This document shows positions 35,538 to 48,200 of a DNA stretch of 64,000 bases, piece after piece (the first letter of the stretch is position 1; each line of letters begins with the position of its first letter). The notes below the pieces were generated by a model that saw only the letters and a program-made list of their open reading frames with translations, made no database searches and was not told the origin of the DNA. A program made the translations under genes and the position numbers. The stretch is from positions 4,908,501 through 4,972,500 of the forward strand of contig NC_081815.1 in NCBI RefSeq assembly GCF_030704535.1, read 5' to 3'. Source of the DNA: Vitis vinifera (Eukaryota > Streptophyta > Magnoliopsida > Vitales > Vitaceae).

Positions 35538-36431
35538 TGTATATACTTTATGCAACTTGCAAGAAAGAATTCGTGTGAGTGTGTAGTCCATTGGTAAGTC
35601 TAGATGGGTGCACATTAAGGGTGTTTTTATCCTGGTCAGTTACTACTGTTGGAATTAATCTCTATATGTGAGGAGCTAGTAGCTTTAGTTCTAGTTGCTG
35701 ACTTGATTCAGTTTGCAACAGTAAAGGATATAGGGTACAAAGCCATCATTTTAAGAGGTTCATGAAACTTAGCATTACCTTTAGGTATAACTTCTCATTT
35801 CTTTTAGTTTCTGAATTAAACATACTCTACAAGTTGAAATTCCCTTCTATGGATCTGGTTGTATATTGAGGTATATGAATCCTTTTTTATGGTTGAATGG
35901 CACGAATGGAATAAGAGTGAGAAACTTGTATTTTGACCTTAGTTATAATAAGGTAATTAGCTCATGGACTCAAATCTAAGGAAATGTTGGTCATGTTGTG
36001 AACCTTAGATTTGGTCATGGACTCAAATCTAATCATGGCATGTGCCACTGGTTGACCCTTCAACTTATTATTGGTTCGTATACTTTGTCATTTCATTTTT
36101 GAAAGTCACTTAAGTTTTTTTTTCATATTTATTTTCTTTTATAAAAAATAAAATAAGTGAGGAATTCTAAATTCAAATAAATAGCAATTTTCAAAATAAA
36201 TAATTTCAATAAAAGATTTGTGTATATGGATTTACAAAAAAAAGTGGGTTCACACTACCCTATTTGGATTATACCTATAAAATCTCCTCCCTAGATTTGA
36301 ATCTGTTAATGATGTTAGTTGTTAGACAAGCTTCCCATGATAACCATGGGATGATGACATTATTGAAGTACAAACACCTCATTCAAATTTATTAAAAAGA
36401 GGTTTTCAGAGAGACAATCGACTAATTTATA

Positions 36432-36852
36432 TGAGAGAAAGTTTCTAATACTATATAAGTGTAAACTCTTCTTAATTATGAAGATGCGTTTTAAAGCTGT
36501 TGAAACCCCTTTAGACTCAAAGTGAATAAAATCTATATGGTTGGGTGTAGATCATTACAAATGGTATCAAAGTCGATATTCGACATCAATGTGAGAGTTT
36601 GTTTAGCTCGTAAGGAGTGTTTATCTGTTTGATCTCGCATTCTCATGGGACACAAAGAGGATGTCGTGTCTGTATAAGGGATGTTTTTTATATCAGATAG
36701 AAGAGAAAGTTTCTTGTACTATATAAGTATGAACTTCTCTTAATTATATAAGTATAAACTTCTCTTAACTATATAAACATATTTTAAAACAATGAAAGCC
36801 ACTTTGAACCTAAAGAAGATAATACCTACATGGTTGGAAGCCGATCATTACA
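36432..36852 (+). mobile_element. TRIM (terminal-repeat retrotransposon in miniature)
   Basis: Two short direct repeats (about 36432-36559 and 36703-36852) share GAGAAAGTTTCT, ACTATATAAGT, CTTCTCTTAATTAT or CTTCTTAATTAT, and end GATCATTACA. Two bases after the first repeat comes TGGTATCAAAGTC, which fits a primer-binding site for initiator tRNA-Met. The roughly 140 bp internal region has no ORF. The second repeat has an internal duplication of TATAAGTATNAACTTCTCTTAA. The exact 5' start is uncertain. Confidence 0.7.
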
Positions 36853-37317
36853 AAAATTAATTTACTTTAATTAATTTTTTAACATGAGTATTAAAATATA
36901 AAATTTGTTTTACCAACAAACATTAAATTAATTTTAATGTTAATGAATATTAAGTCAACAAATTCATCAAAATTCAAAACCAATCATTAAATATCTAATT
37001 TTTTTGTTTTTCCAATAAATACTTTAATTTTGAATTGAAAATTTTGGAAACTACTTTATTTTAATTTTTTTACTTTAAAATAAAATAAAATTATGGAGGT
37101 CCAATTTGGGGCAGGAGCTAAAGCTGCTAAACCAGGAAAATAAAGCTAACTCCTTTGACTGACTATAGTACCCTCAAGCATTTGAACAATGACTGGATGA
37201 GATAACAGAATCCAGCAACCTTATCCTATACGAAGTTCCAAACTGCCCCAATGCCTCTTATTCTTCCCACCAAAAATAACCAGAAAAAGGAACAGAGAAA
37301 AAAAAAAGGGGCAGAAA

Positions 37318-40300
37318 ATGGCAACAACCTTTCTGTCCACTGCAAATACCTTCCTCCCTTCTTCTTCGTCTTCTTCTTCATCATCATCATCTTCTTCTTC
37401 TTCTTCATTAGCAGCAACACACATTTATCCTCATAGACACAATGTGAAGAGACAACTGACTCTGTCCAAGGCAGTCAGTGAGCCAAGGCCTTCTTCCCCC
37501 ATTATCACCAAACGAAGTCTCTCCATCACCCTCCTCACCAGCCTTGTCTTCTCCTTAGCTGGTAAAGGCTATTATTCCGATGCCAATGCTGCAATACTAG
37601 AGGCTGATGATGATGAAGAGCTTTTGGAAAAGGTGAAGAAGGATCGAAAAAAGCGTATTGAAAAACAAGGAGTCATCAGCTCATCCAACAAAGAAACAGG
37701 TTGGTTGCCTTCTGTTTGTTTCTTTTATTGTGTTTTTTTTTAGTGAAAATTCAATCAGCCCAGCTGACCCAATTGTTAAAAGATGTGCCTGTTGGCAATG
37801 GATTTTGTTTGTGCCTAACCAAAGCATGGGATTCTCACTTGTAGTGATGAATTGTTTCAAATTGGAGATTGAGGGTAATGTGGCTTTTGCATTCAGGCAA
37901 TGAAGAATGCTTTCTGATGGCTACCCACCTCAACTTTCAAGTTTTTTAGTTGAAGGATTCAAAGAAAATACTCGAAATGCTGTGTGACTTTAAATGAATG
38001 GCTTTCTTCAATACAAAATTTCCCCATTCAACTAGAGGCAAAAGGCATTTGGTGCTTGCTTTCTTGTAGAATCACTTTAATATACTGAGAAACGTTATCA
38101 AGGGCTTGCAAAAATTTTGATTCATCATAGAGTTAAATGAGTAGTAATTATGCCCTGCAATTGAATTCCAGATGCACTCTATACTTGAGCTTCAAAGGTT
38201 ACAGAGGACCAGTTCCCATTTTAATTAGTGCTTGTTACCTCCATCTATTGGATATATTCAACTAATAGTAGTGTTCCCTACAGGCAATTCAATTATTATA
38301 AGGCAATGAAGTTGAGAACTGTAGTTACCTATCCCCTCTGAGATGTAGTTTCTAATTTGAAGGTATGACTGGATAAACTATAGGAAGCTGCAATCGACAA
38401 TTGCCAATAGAAGGTTTTTGAATGGTGCTTTTTTGACCCAATTCTGACCTGAAATTATTACATTATGATAAGGCATTAGATATCATTTTCTATTCAATAT
38501 ATGCTCGCTGGATTGAAGTCTTACCATTGGATGATAAATTTAATCTGGCCTTCAGCTACTGAAAGCCTAAGAAGCAAGTGTTTTGTTTTGCATTTCAATT
38601 AGTGTATTTCTTACAACTTCGAAGAAATTGAGAATCATTCAATCGTATATTCAATCGTGTATTTTTTTGCATAATCGGGTCCCTATTTAACGTATACACA
38701 GAAAGCAAAATATGGAAAAAATAAAAATCAAACCAAACATTTAGCCTAAATATCTTCTACCACAATATCCTACAAATCACCCCCAAAATCATACGGGATT
38801 TCCACACTCCCCCTCAAGTTGGATCATAAATATTAATCATGTTCAACTTGCAAATAAAATCTTTAAAGCTAGATTTCTGTAACCCTTTGGTGAATATATC
38901 TGCCAATTGTTCCCTTGTAGGGATATAAGTCATGCAAATAGTCATCTTCTCAATTTTCTCCTTTATAAAGTGTCTATTCACTTCTATATATTTGGTCATG
39001 TCGTGCTGAATAGGATTATGAGAAATACTAATGGGCGCTTTGTTGTCGCAATAGAGTTTGATGAGGAGCTCTATTGTAATGTGTAGTTCTTCCAACAATT
39101 TCTGCAACCATAGTCCTTCACACATACCTTGTGCAATTGCTCTGAATTCAGCCTTAACATCGCTTCTGGGTACTACACTCTGCTTTTTACTTCTCCATGT
39201 TACTAGATTTCCCCAAACATAGGTACAGTAGTTAGTAGTAGACCTTTTGTCTTCTGCTGATCCCGTCCAATCTGCATCCATATAGATCTCTACCTTCTTA
39301 CTGTCACCCTTCTTAAAGAATAGTTCTCTCCCTGGAGAACCCTTTAGATATCTAAGGATCTTATACATTGCTTCTAGGTGACTTTCCTTTGGTGAATGCA
39401 TGTACTGGCTAACCACGCTTACGGTGAAAGCAATGTCTGGTCTAGTGTGAGAAAAGTAGATCAGTCTACCTACTAGTCGCCGATATCTCTCTCTATCCAC
39501 GGGTTTTCCGTCGCTTTCTGTCCTTTTTCTTGCCTTGATAGGGGTATCACTCAGCTTGCAACCAGACATGCCAGTCTCAGTCAGCAAGTCAAGTACATAC
39601 TTTCTCTGGGAGATACTAATCCCCTTCCTTGATCTGGCAACCTCCATTCCTAGGAAATACCGCATTTAGCCTAGATCTTTTACCTTAAACTCTGTGGCTA
39701 AGACCTTCTTCAACCTCTCCACTTATCTTGTGTTATCTCCAATGAGAATGATGACATCGACATACACGATTAGGATGATCATCCTTCCATCATTGGACTG
39801 TTTGAAGAACATAGTATGATCTGACTGTCACTGTTGGTATCCTTGGTTCTTAATCACCTTTGCAAATCTATCAAACCATGCTCTCGGAGATTGCTTGAGA
39901 CCATACAGAGATTTCTTCAATTTGCATACCCTGGTTTCTTCTTCTTCCTTACAAAACCATGGTGGTAGCGTCATAAACACTTCTTCTTCCAGCTCACCAT
40001 TCAGAAAGGCATTCTTGATATCAAACTGATGGAGTGGCCAGTCTAGGTTTGCTGCCAAGGATAAGATAACTCATATAGTGTTCAACTTTGCCACTGGTGC
40101 AAATGTCTTGGTATAGTCGACGTCATAGGTCTGAGTGAACTCCTTTGCAACCAGGCGAGCTTTGTATCGTTCTACTGTGCCATCCACTTTATATTTCACT
40201 GTGAATACCCATTTATAGCCCACTGGTTTCTTCCCTCTTGGCAAAGTCATCACTTCCCAAGTCCTATTTTTTTCCAATGCCCTTATTTCTTCCATCACTA

Positions 40301-43300
40301 CCTCTCTCCATTATGGAATCTCCAAGACTTCTTGAATGTTTTTGGGAATCTGGATTCTATCAAGGTTAGTTGTAAAACCATGACACTTTGCAGAAAGAGC
40401 ATTATAAGACACAAATTTCGAGATAGGATGGAGAGTACATGAACGAGGTTGTTTCCTAAGAGCAATGGGTAAGTCATCTGTTACCTGATCAGGATTGGAG
40501 CCAAACTCTTGAGGGGTTGGAACTATCACTGATTCTGACTCTTTTAGGGCTTCGAAGGTGAGTGTCTCATTGGACTTCGATTTTGGCCTCCTTGAGTAGA
40601 CGAGTGTTTCCTTATTTGTCTGTATTTTCGTATCTCCCCCTGAGTTCAAGTGTCCTTCTGTATTAGGCGAAGAGGGAGATATAAGGCATGGAGTGGATTC
40701 AAACACAACAATATTGAGGTAGTCTAAGGATAAGAGGGGTCTAGCTTCACTCATAGACTCCCCCTGAAGTGAGTAGTAAGGAGTATGCTCAAAGAATGTG
40801 ACATCTAGGCTAACATATAACTTCTGTGAAATTGGGTCATAGCATTTGTAGCACTTTTGTGTGCAAGAGTAGCCAAGAAAAACATATTTAAGCGCTCTAG
40901 GATCCAATTTGTTTCGCTTAGGTGTGTGAGCGTGGACAAACATAGTGGACCCAAAGACACGAAGTGGAAGATGTGCACCGAGTCTAGAATGGGGAAAAAA
41001 CTCTTGGAATTTTTGGAGAGGTGTGACAAAAGATAGGACCCGACTAGGCATTCAGTTAATAAGGTATGTGGCTGTCAAAATGGAGTCACCCCAAAATTGT
41101 GAGGGCATGTGAGAGGTAAACGACAAGGCATAAACAATTTCAAGAATATGTCTATTTTTCCGTTCTGCAATCCTATTTTGCTGAGGTGTGTCAGCGCAAG
41201 AACTTTGATGTATAATACCATTTTCTTGTAAATAAGTGCTCAAGGAGTGATTGAAATACTCAGTATCATTATCAGTACGAAGAATTTGAATTTTGGTGTG
41301 AAACTGAGTTTGTATCATAGAGTGAAAGTTCATGAAGACTGATCGAACCTTAGTTTTATTTATCAACAAATATACCCAACACAAGCGAGTGTGATCATCA
41401 ATAAAAGTAATAAACCATTTTTTATGGGTCCTATTAAGGGTACGTGAGGGTCCCCAAAGATCACTATGAATTAGAGTAAATGGTATGGATGGTTTATACT
41501 TAGATTTAGGAAAAAATGCACGATGGTGTTTGGCAAGTTCACACACTTCACACTGAAAATCCTATAAAGCTTTATTTGAACATAGTGAAAGAAATAAATG
41601 TTGCAAGTACTGAAAGCTAGGATAACTCATCCTTTTGTGCCATAACAAAAGTTCACTTTCCCTAGGATTAGATGCAAAATTACAAACACTAGGAGGACAC
41701 TGTCCATGCACATTAGCTTCGTCGAAGTAATATAGCCCCTCACGTTCCTTAGCACTGCCAATCATCTTCCTCGATGATAGGTCCTAAAAAACACAATGAG
41801 AGGATAGGAATTTAGCTGAGCAATTAGACTATTTGGTTAACTAGCTAATAGACAGCAAATTGCAAGATAAATTAGGAACATGTAGGATAGGGTTGAGAGT
41901 AATAGACTTAGAAATACAAATACCCCCTTTACCGGCTACCGGGGATAAAGTACCATTTGCAATTTTTTACTTTCAAATTACCGGCACAAGGATAGTATGT
42001 AGAAAATAAATGATGAGCATCGGTCATATGATCAGATGCACCAGAGTCAATAATCCAGGAAGTAATATGAGACATGGTGCTAAGTGCTGTCAGAAAGGTA
42101 CCTTTGTGGGCTAAAAAACCAAAGGACAGAGTTGTAGAAGATTGACTAGAGGCTTGGACATTAGAAAAAAACTCATATAATTTTGCAAGCTGGTCGGAAT
42201 TAAACCCACACTAGAAGCTGACTGATGATTTTCCGTGGGTGTTTTATCTTCTTGGGTTTCAGTGGAGGCTTGATGACTATGGGCTTTATTGGTCTGTCTG
42301 GGCTTCCAATCCATAGGCTTGCCATGTTAAGTTCAACAAGTGTCTTTAGTGTGGCCCGGTTTTTTACAATGCTCACAATAAGTCCTCTTACACTGTCTTG
42401 GGCTAGATCCAGCGTGAGGCCCACAGGTTACAAGTGTTGAAGCCTCAGGCCCAGAAGTGAGATGTTCCTGCAACATCACTTTCCTTCTGCTCTCCTCACA
42501 TCTCACCTCAAAGAAGACCTCTTGGATGGAGGGTAGCGGCCGGCAACTGAGAACCTTGCTCCTAACGACGTCAAGCTCGCGGTTCAACCCCACTAGAAAC
42601 TCGAAGACTCTCTCGTTCTCCATCTTCTTCTTGAATCACACGTTGTCACCCGTGCACTCTCATTCCTCTTCGCAGCTGAGATTGAGATCTTGCCACAAAC
42701 CCAACATCTCGGTGTAGTATTCCGTGACTTCCCAATCTCCTTGCTTCATCTACTAGAGCTGCGTCTTGAATTTGAAGATTTGGGAAGCATTTTCAGCATT
42801 GGAGTATGTTTTCTGTATTGCATCCTACACATCCTTTGCCATTGGGAGGAACATATACGTTTTGTCAATGGCTGGCTTCGTGGAGTTGATCAAACATGAG
42901 ATGATGAAGGAGTTTTCGGACCACCATTTTTGGGATACTGCTGCATCGATCGGAGGTGGTCGCCAAGTCTCGCTGGTAAGAAGCCCTAGCTTTCCCTTTC
43001 CGTCAATCACAAGCTTGATTGCTTGTGCCCACTCTTTGTAATTCTTATTGTTCAATTTTTTAATGGTAAGATGGAATGGGCAGTTGTCGAATGCATCGAC
43101 TGAGCCCATGGAGGAGTTTATCTCTGACTCTCTTTTCTGAGTTGCCAATTGACTGGACTCATGGCTGTCTCCTTTTTGGGGAGTCATGGATTGATTAGGG
43201 TTTTAGAGCAATCCGTGCTCTAATACCATGAAGAAACTGAGAATCATTCAATTGTGTATTTTTTACAGAATTGGGTCCCTATTTAACATATATACAAAGA

Positions 43301-44263
43301 GCAAAATATGGAAAAAATAAAAATCAAACCAAACATTTAACCTAAATATCTTCTACCACAATATCCTACAAATCACCCCCAAAATCATACGGGATTTCCA
43401 CAAACTTCAATCAACATAATCTGATCTCTTTATATGTTTGGTTTTGTTTCCCAAATGAGACAAATTAAATATGGTTCAATGAGTAAATAGGGCCTGGTTA
43501 TTTTGGATTTCTGTGGGGTGTAACCAGATTCAAATGAAAAACGATTATGCTCTTTGGATGTATTCTAACTGAACCCCAATGAATTATGCTACTCCAGGAT
43601 ATCTGCAAGAGCTAGTGTACAAGCTGAGCAAAGTAGGTCAGGCCATAGATAACAATGATCTGTCGGCAGCAAGTTCATTTCTTGGTTCAAACACGGATGC
43701 AGATTGGGTGCAAAAGGCTAATATAGCCTTCACCAAGGTCCCCTTTGTTTTATTTAATATCATTACATACATTTGGTCTCTTTAGTTGTGTAGACTATGG
43801 ATTATCCTCTGTATATTTGTGATTGTCTTTGTGTATCCTTTCTCAACAGCTGAGCTCTAGCCCTGAGGAGAAAAGTGAAGTGGATGCATTCAATTCATCT
43901 CTGGCTTCATTGATTTCATCAGGTGGGGTGCTTCTGCATTGATATTTACTGGATGAAATCAGTCTTGGTTGAATCTTTAGTGTGTTGCAATAATCTTCCT
44001 GGTGAGGCCAAACACTAGATTCAGAACATCAACACCATAGGTTCAGAGTTACACCCAAAATGGTAGAATCTGTCGACTGGAGATCTTAGGCCTAATGAAA
44101 TATTAACTGTGATTTATGTTCTGGCCCTAACTTGTAGTTCTCTAATTTTGCAGTCGTAAGAAATGATATGGAATCCTCCAAAATAGCTTTTGTGTCATCA
44201 GCCACAGCATTTGAGAAATGGACAACCTTGACAGGACTAGTCGGACGGCTTAAAGGGCTTTGA
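37318..44263 (+). CDS. MPH2: Thylakoid lumenal 16.5 kDa protein, MPH2-like (PSII maintenance)
   Basis: Four exons: 37318-37699, 43598-43737, 43850-43922 and 44154-44263. All introns are GT/AG and the reading phase is kept, giving 234 residues. The N-terminus is a bipartite transit peptide: a Ser/Thr-rich stroma-targeting part with a run of 16 serines (15-30), then KRS and a hydrophobic segment (about 67-82) ending at an ANA-A cleavage site near residue 92. The mature part ([16 protein letters not shown]..., [22 protein letters not shown] and ESSKIAF...FEKWTTLTG) matches what I know of Arabidopsis At4g02530, a lumen protein tied to photosystem II maintenance under high light. Intron 1 is 5898 bp because a copia element sits in it in antisense orientation. 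Without the element and its duplicated target it would be about 1.1 kb. Exons are intact, so the gene may still work. Confidence 0.9.
38620..38806 (-). repeat. 3' LTR of the copia element
   Basis: Matches the 5' LTR over its whole length but has a 12 bp insertion that duplicates a TTCAATCGT-type motif. Its outermost base has changed so the end reads CG instead of CA on the element strand. Confidence 0.93.
38807..38817 (-). other. Polypurine tract of the copia element
   Basis: TTGAGGGGGAG on the element strand directly before the 3' LTR, where plus-strand priming occurs in copia elements. Confidence 0.85.
38818..43187 (-). pseudogene. Degenerate copia gag-pol polyprotein
   Basis: Gag starts at 43187 and runs in one frame through several stops to a CCHC knuckle ([14 protein letters not shown], about 42333-42375). 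The protease has DSGAS at 42048-42034. A GAG-pre-integrase segment (41765-41562) is followed by integrase (41546-41052) with HSDLWG, a second Asp in LRTDNDTEY and a Glu in [14 protein letters not shown] runs from about 40298 to 39700. The catalytic YVDD is changed to YVDV (39764-39753). RNase H (39665-38814) keeps MDADW, a Glu-bearing [10 protein letters not shown] and YCDN. Stops and small gaps split the frame at least six times. Confidence 0.92.
43216..43228 (-). promoter_or_regulatory. Primer-binding site of the copia element
   Basis: TGGTATTAGAGCA directly next to the 5' LTR. It is one base off the usual TGGTATCAGAGC complement of initiator tRNA-Met. Confidence 0.85.
43229..43402 (-). repeat. 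5' LTR of the copia element
   Basis: On the element strand it starts TGTGGAAATCCCGTATG and ends GTTTCTTCA. It is 174 bp, short for a copia LTR. Confidence 0.93.
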
Positions 44264-45236
44264 AGGACAAGGGATTCTGATTTTTCTTTTTCTTTTTCTT
44301 CTCCTTCGGCTTTTGTTGTATGGGGAAATCTGGGAAGCTCCTTTTGCTTCTCCATTCTCGAGTTATTTTATTTCTGCCACTAACCTTCTCTTTAGTTTCA
44401 ACTAGTTGGTATGACTCAAGATCAAGAGACACACCACCATTTTCCTCAATTTGTTGGAGCTTCAGTTAACGAGTAATAAAATCCCAGGAAACATTACAGT
44501 ATTTAATGGGATACGTCTTCAATGTGTAGATCTCATACTCCCTGCCCGGCTATTGATTATTACCTAATACAGTAATCTTTTGAAATTGCATATCAAATAG
44601 ACAGAAGCCTGTCAGATGCAGGAAGTCTATTTGGTTCAGGCAGGGGGATCACTCAGAAAGAGAGAGTTCCCCTGATTCTAAGACAAGGCATAGAGATGAA
44701 AATCCTTCAAAATCCGCCGCAATTGGAAGTCTGAGCTATTTTGGGCTGGGATGGTGATACACCATCCTATCAGAAACCGTATTAAGCAGTAGGAAAATGA
44801 GGCACTCATAATCCTAGATACTGCACAATTCCTCACAAAACTATATCTTGAAGACCCAACATCAAAACAACACCCTGAGAGTACAGACAATTCCTAACCT
44901 CCAGGTGCAACTGGGGTTTCATATAATCAGAAGCTGGATACATATTGTTACAAAGATCTCTGCAAGGTACAAGTATCCTATACCATACTGTCTTCCGAAC
45001 GAGCATCAGATACTATAATGTTACAAAGATCTCTGAAAGCTACAAGTTGCTCCAATGCAAGAAAAGCTACTAGATTAAAGACCTAATCTATAGATTATAC
45101 AGACAGATGTCTTCACCAACAATTAAATTTCTATCACTAAAAACATATAAACTACAGTCATCCAGGGGTACCCATAAATCTAAAATGGTCATAAAGAGGT
45201 GAAAGAGAGCCAATGTAAAATTAATATATAAATAAC
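44264..45236. other. Convergent intergenic region (3' UTRs)
   Basis: The MPH2-like gene ends on one side and the minus-strand MBD gene on the other, so this stretch should hold both 3' UTRs. No further gene is supported; ORFs here lack domains. Confidence 0.6.
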
Positions 45237-48200
45237 TCAAGGCTTGGCCTGGCTGCCATTCTCGATTCCTTCTTCCACTTTCTTGCTTATCTCACTATCC
45301 TTCAAACTATGTTGTTCCACATTGTTGCCATTTGCTGATTCTTTCTCCTTAATCTCTCCTTCAGATTCAAGTGCACTTCTATTTTCTTTCTCTTTTTCCA
45401 CTCCTTCCACCTCAGGTTTCTTCTCATCAGCTATGACTGCATCCGGTTTGTCGTGCTCACCAGGTCCATCATCTTTATCAGCCTTTACTAGTGCTTCATC
45501 CACATTTTCTTGAACTTCTGTACCCTCTGTGCTTTCTTTTTCATTTTGAGCTACTTCAGAATCACCACCCTTCTCACCAGGCTCTTTTTCTGCATTCTTT
45601 TTGCCTTCTTCAGCATCATCAGGTATTTTAACATCTTGCTCAACTTGAGTTCCTTCAGGAGGAGCTTCTTCTGTTTTAGTATTGACATCTTCTGCTTTAT
45701 CTTTAGTCTCAATGAGATTTTCATTCACAACATCTTTCTGAATTTCTGCCTCCGCATTATCCTCAGTTTTTTTAGCTTCTTGCATGTGAACTTCTTTTGT
45801 CTCAGTTTCATCAGGAATGGTTTCTGTTTCCTTGTTATCCTTCTTTGAAGCTGATGATTTTCTGCTTCGCTTCTTGGCAGGCTCAAGTTCTCTTGGTGGA
45901 GTTGCCTTTGCTTTCTCACTAATCCTTGCTGATCTCCTTGGGGTCTCACCAGTGCCCCAATCAAACTCTTGTATTGCTGGGCCACCAGGGTGTGATTTCA
46001 GGTATTGTTCCAACTGCCTTTTACTATTGATTTCCTCTCCAGTTGGGGAAGTGAATATAATCTCATTTTTCTTGGGGGTTAAACCTCTCTTAGGCATGAA
46101 CTGCATATGGAACAGGGGGATCAAGTCAGGCAACACAATCAAATGGCTAACAGAACTGAAGGGCATTAGAAAAACATGCAACCTACAAAATGTAAATTGG
46201 AAAAATGCTAGAGTGCCAAGAGAGGATCTAAAATATCAGAGATTAATTAACCAGATCAATTTCAAAGATTATATAAAAGTGACAAATAGGCAATTATGCT
46301 TATTTAAACATCCTTGCTATAACTATCCAAGTTTGACACTCAAAACTGGAAGGATAAACAAACCCACCTGGTGGATTGCTGAGCTACAAGTCCTATGACG
46401 TAGGAGCGGGATTCTCTAAAAAGTCAAGGTCACAGGTGCCCAGAGGGCCCACTTGGTGACACCCATATGCCTCTCTTTGCAGTACAAAAAAGCAGGGAAA
46501 TACAAGTAAAAGATTCACAACAGTATCAAGTTGAGCATCCTTTTCTCTGTTGGTTAGCCTTACCTATTATATTGAGTGAAGCACCCTAAAGCCAGCAATA
46601 TACCTCTCTTTGCAGTAGGAAAAAGCAAGGAAATACAAGTAAAAGATTCACAGCAGCATCAAGTCGAGCATCCTTTTCTCTGTCGATTAGCCTTACCAAT
46701 AATATTGAGTGAAGCACACTAAAGCCAATTCATACAATTTCAAAATTTGAATTCCCAGATATTGAAATTACTGTTTTCATATAAAGTATAATGGGTATCC
46801 TAGAGACAATAGTGAGAAATATGGCCTTATAACATAAGTGGCAGGTCTAATTTGCCCTTTTGTTTAGATTGTGATGAACTTGATCAACAAAGACAATTTA
46901 ATCTATGCCTTACACAGGTCAATTTAACAGCATGTTTGCTACTTTCTATCCCTCTGTCAGTAATTCTGAAACTGAATTCACAGTCACGATAGCAACATAA
47001 CAAAATAAAAAGGAACATGAATACAGTTTTTCACCCCTCTTTTGACAGGCTCATGAAATACAAATGTCTAGAGGCTATCTCTTTTTATCAGAATCTCTTT
47101 TACCATCCATAATTTTCTCCATGATAAAATGCCAAAGAAGCAAATAGATTTTGATGCTGCTGTAAGTATAAAAGCATGGACCTTAAATGAAATACCTTTT
47201 TTTTTTTATATATAGGTAAATTTTTTGTCCCCATTGGAACTTGAACCTAGAACCTCCCACAAACCCTCCCCCATCCCTTTACCACTTGAGTCAAGCCTCA
47301 AGGGCACCTTAAATGAAATACTTCTTCCACCTGGTGTCTCCAGGTGACAATTCAAATAATTTCCTCCTGTAAGAAGCCAAAAAGCATCTGACTTTGATAA
47401 TTTACTACCAGGAACATAACTGTGCAGGTGAAAAAAATACAACTTAATTTCACTGCACACTTGACACACGGAATAGGTATAAAATACAAACTCAATTATA
47501 ATTACCACACCCATCAAATATAATTTTCTTGATCTCTCCACTTATGTTATATATATATATAAGTATAAGCAAAGAAATTTTATCAAAAGCACATAAAAGG
47601 GGGGCAACCCAGCTCAATAGGAAATATATAGAAGGTGCCAATAGGCAATAGGAAAAAATACAAAACAAGACCCTCCATCCAAATCCTATATGATTAACAA
47701 AATCCAACAAGCCATACAAAATTCTACTCTTCTGGTTTTACCATATGATCTAGAACAATCAAAATGGGGATGTTGTCCAAACCTTCTTTCACTTTTTGCT
47801 AACAGAAATTCCATGCCAACCCAATAAAACCACTTCCATCCTCCTGGGAATCACCCAAGAAAGGATGAAAAAAAAAACAAAGAAAAGAAAAAGCAAATAC
47901 CATAAATCGTTGGGATTGGGTTAGGTTATACATTGGGGATGGTTCATCATTGTTAGATTTTGTGGACTGGTTAGGCTCTTCGTAGGGGGCAGTTGTTGGC
48001 TTTTGTGTGCTCCAGCCTTCTTTCTTTTTGTTTGCATTGTATATGTCGTGTATACTTTTAATTTTTAATACAATCCGCATTGACCTATCAATATATATAT
48101 ATCATAAATCCCTAGCTTAAACACGATGGATTACCAAATCATTAGTTGGCTCCTTGTCACATTTACACAGGCAACACCAATAAGTTAAATACCAAACTTT

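Larger units (their letters stand above)
38620..43402 (-). mobile_element. Ty1/copia LTR retrotransposon in intron 1 of the MPH2-like gene
   Basis: A 4783 bp element flanked by a perfect 5 bp target duplication AACTT (38615-38619 and 43403-43407). Its LTRs are short (174 and 187 bp). Order on the minus strand is LTR, primer-binding site, gag, protease, integrase, reverse transcriptase, RNase H, polypurine tract, LTR. Integrase before RT defines copia. The coding region has many stops and a changed RT motif, so it is dead. LTRs differ by about a dozen substitutions and a 12 bp insertion, so the insertion is not recent. Confidence 0.97.

Noticed and set aside
37221..37424. Minus-strand ORFs with Glu/Asp and Lys/Met runs opposite the MPH2-like first exon
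   Set aside because: They are the complement of the poly-serine microsatellite. The plus strand has a coherent transit peptide and perfect splicing to conserved exons.
42225..43041. Plus-strand ORFs inside the copia gag region
   Set aside because: Antisense shadows of gag, which has the CCHC knuckle and correct position on the minus strand. A copia element of this type is not expected to have an antisense gene.
44092..44432. Minus-strand ORFs over the last exon of the MPH2-like gene
   Set aside because: Shadow of the conserved plus-strand exon ending at 44263; no domain of their own.
45244..46398. Plus-strand Ser/Phe-rich ORFs across the MBD exon
   Set aside because: Mirror image of the Glu/Lys-rich MBD tail; low-complexity tails leave all frames open.
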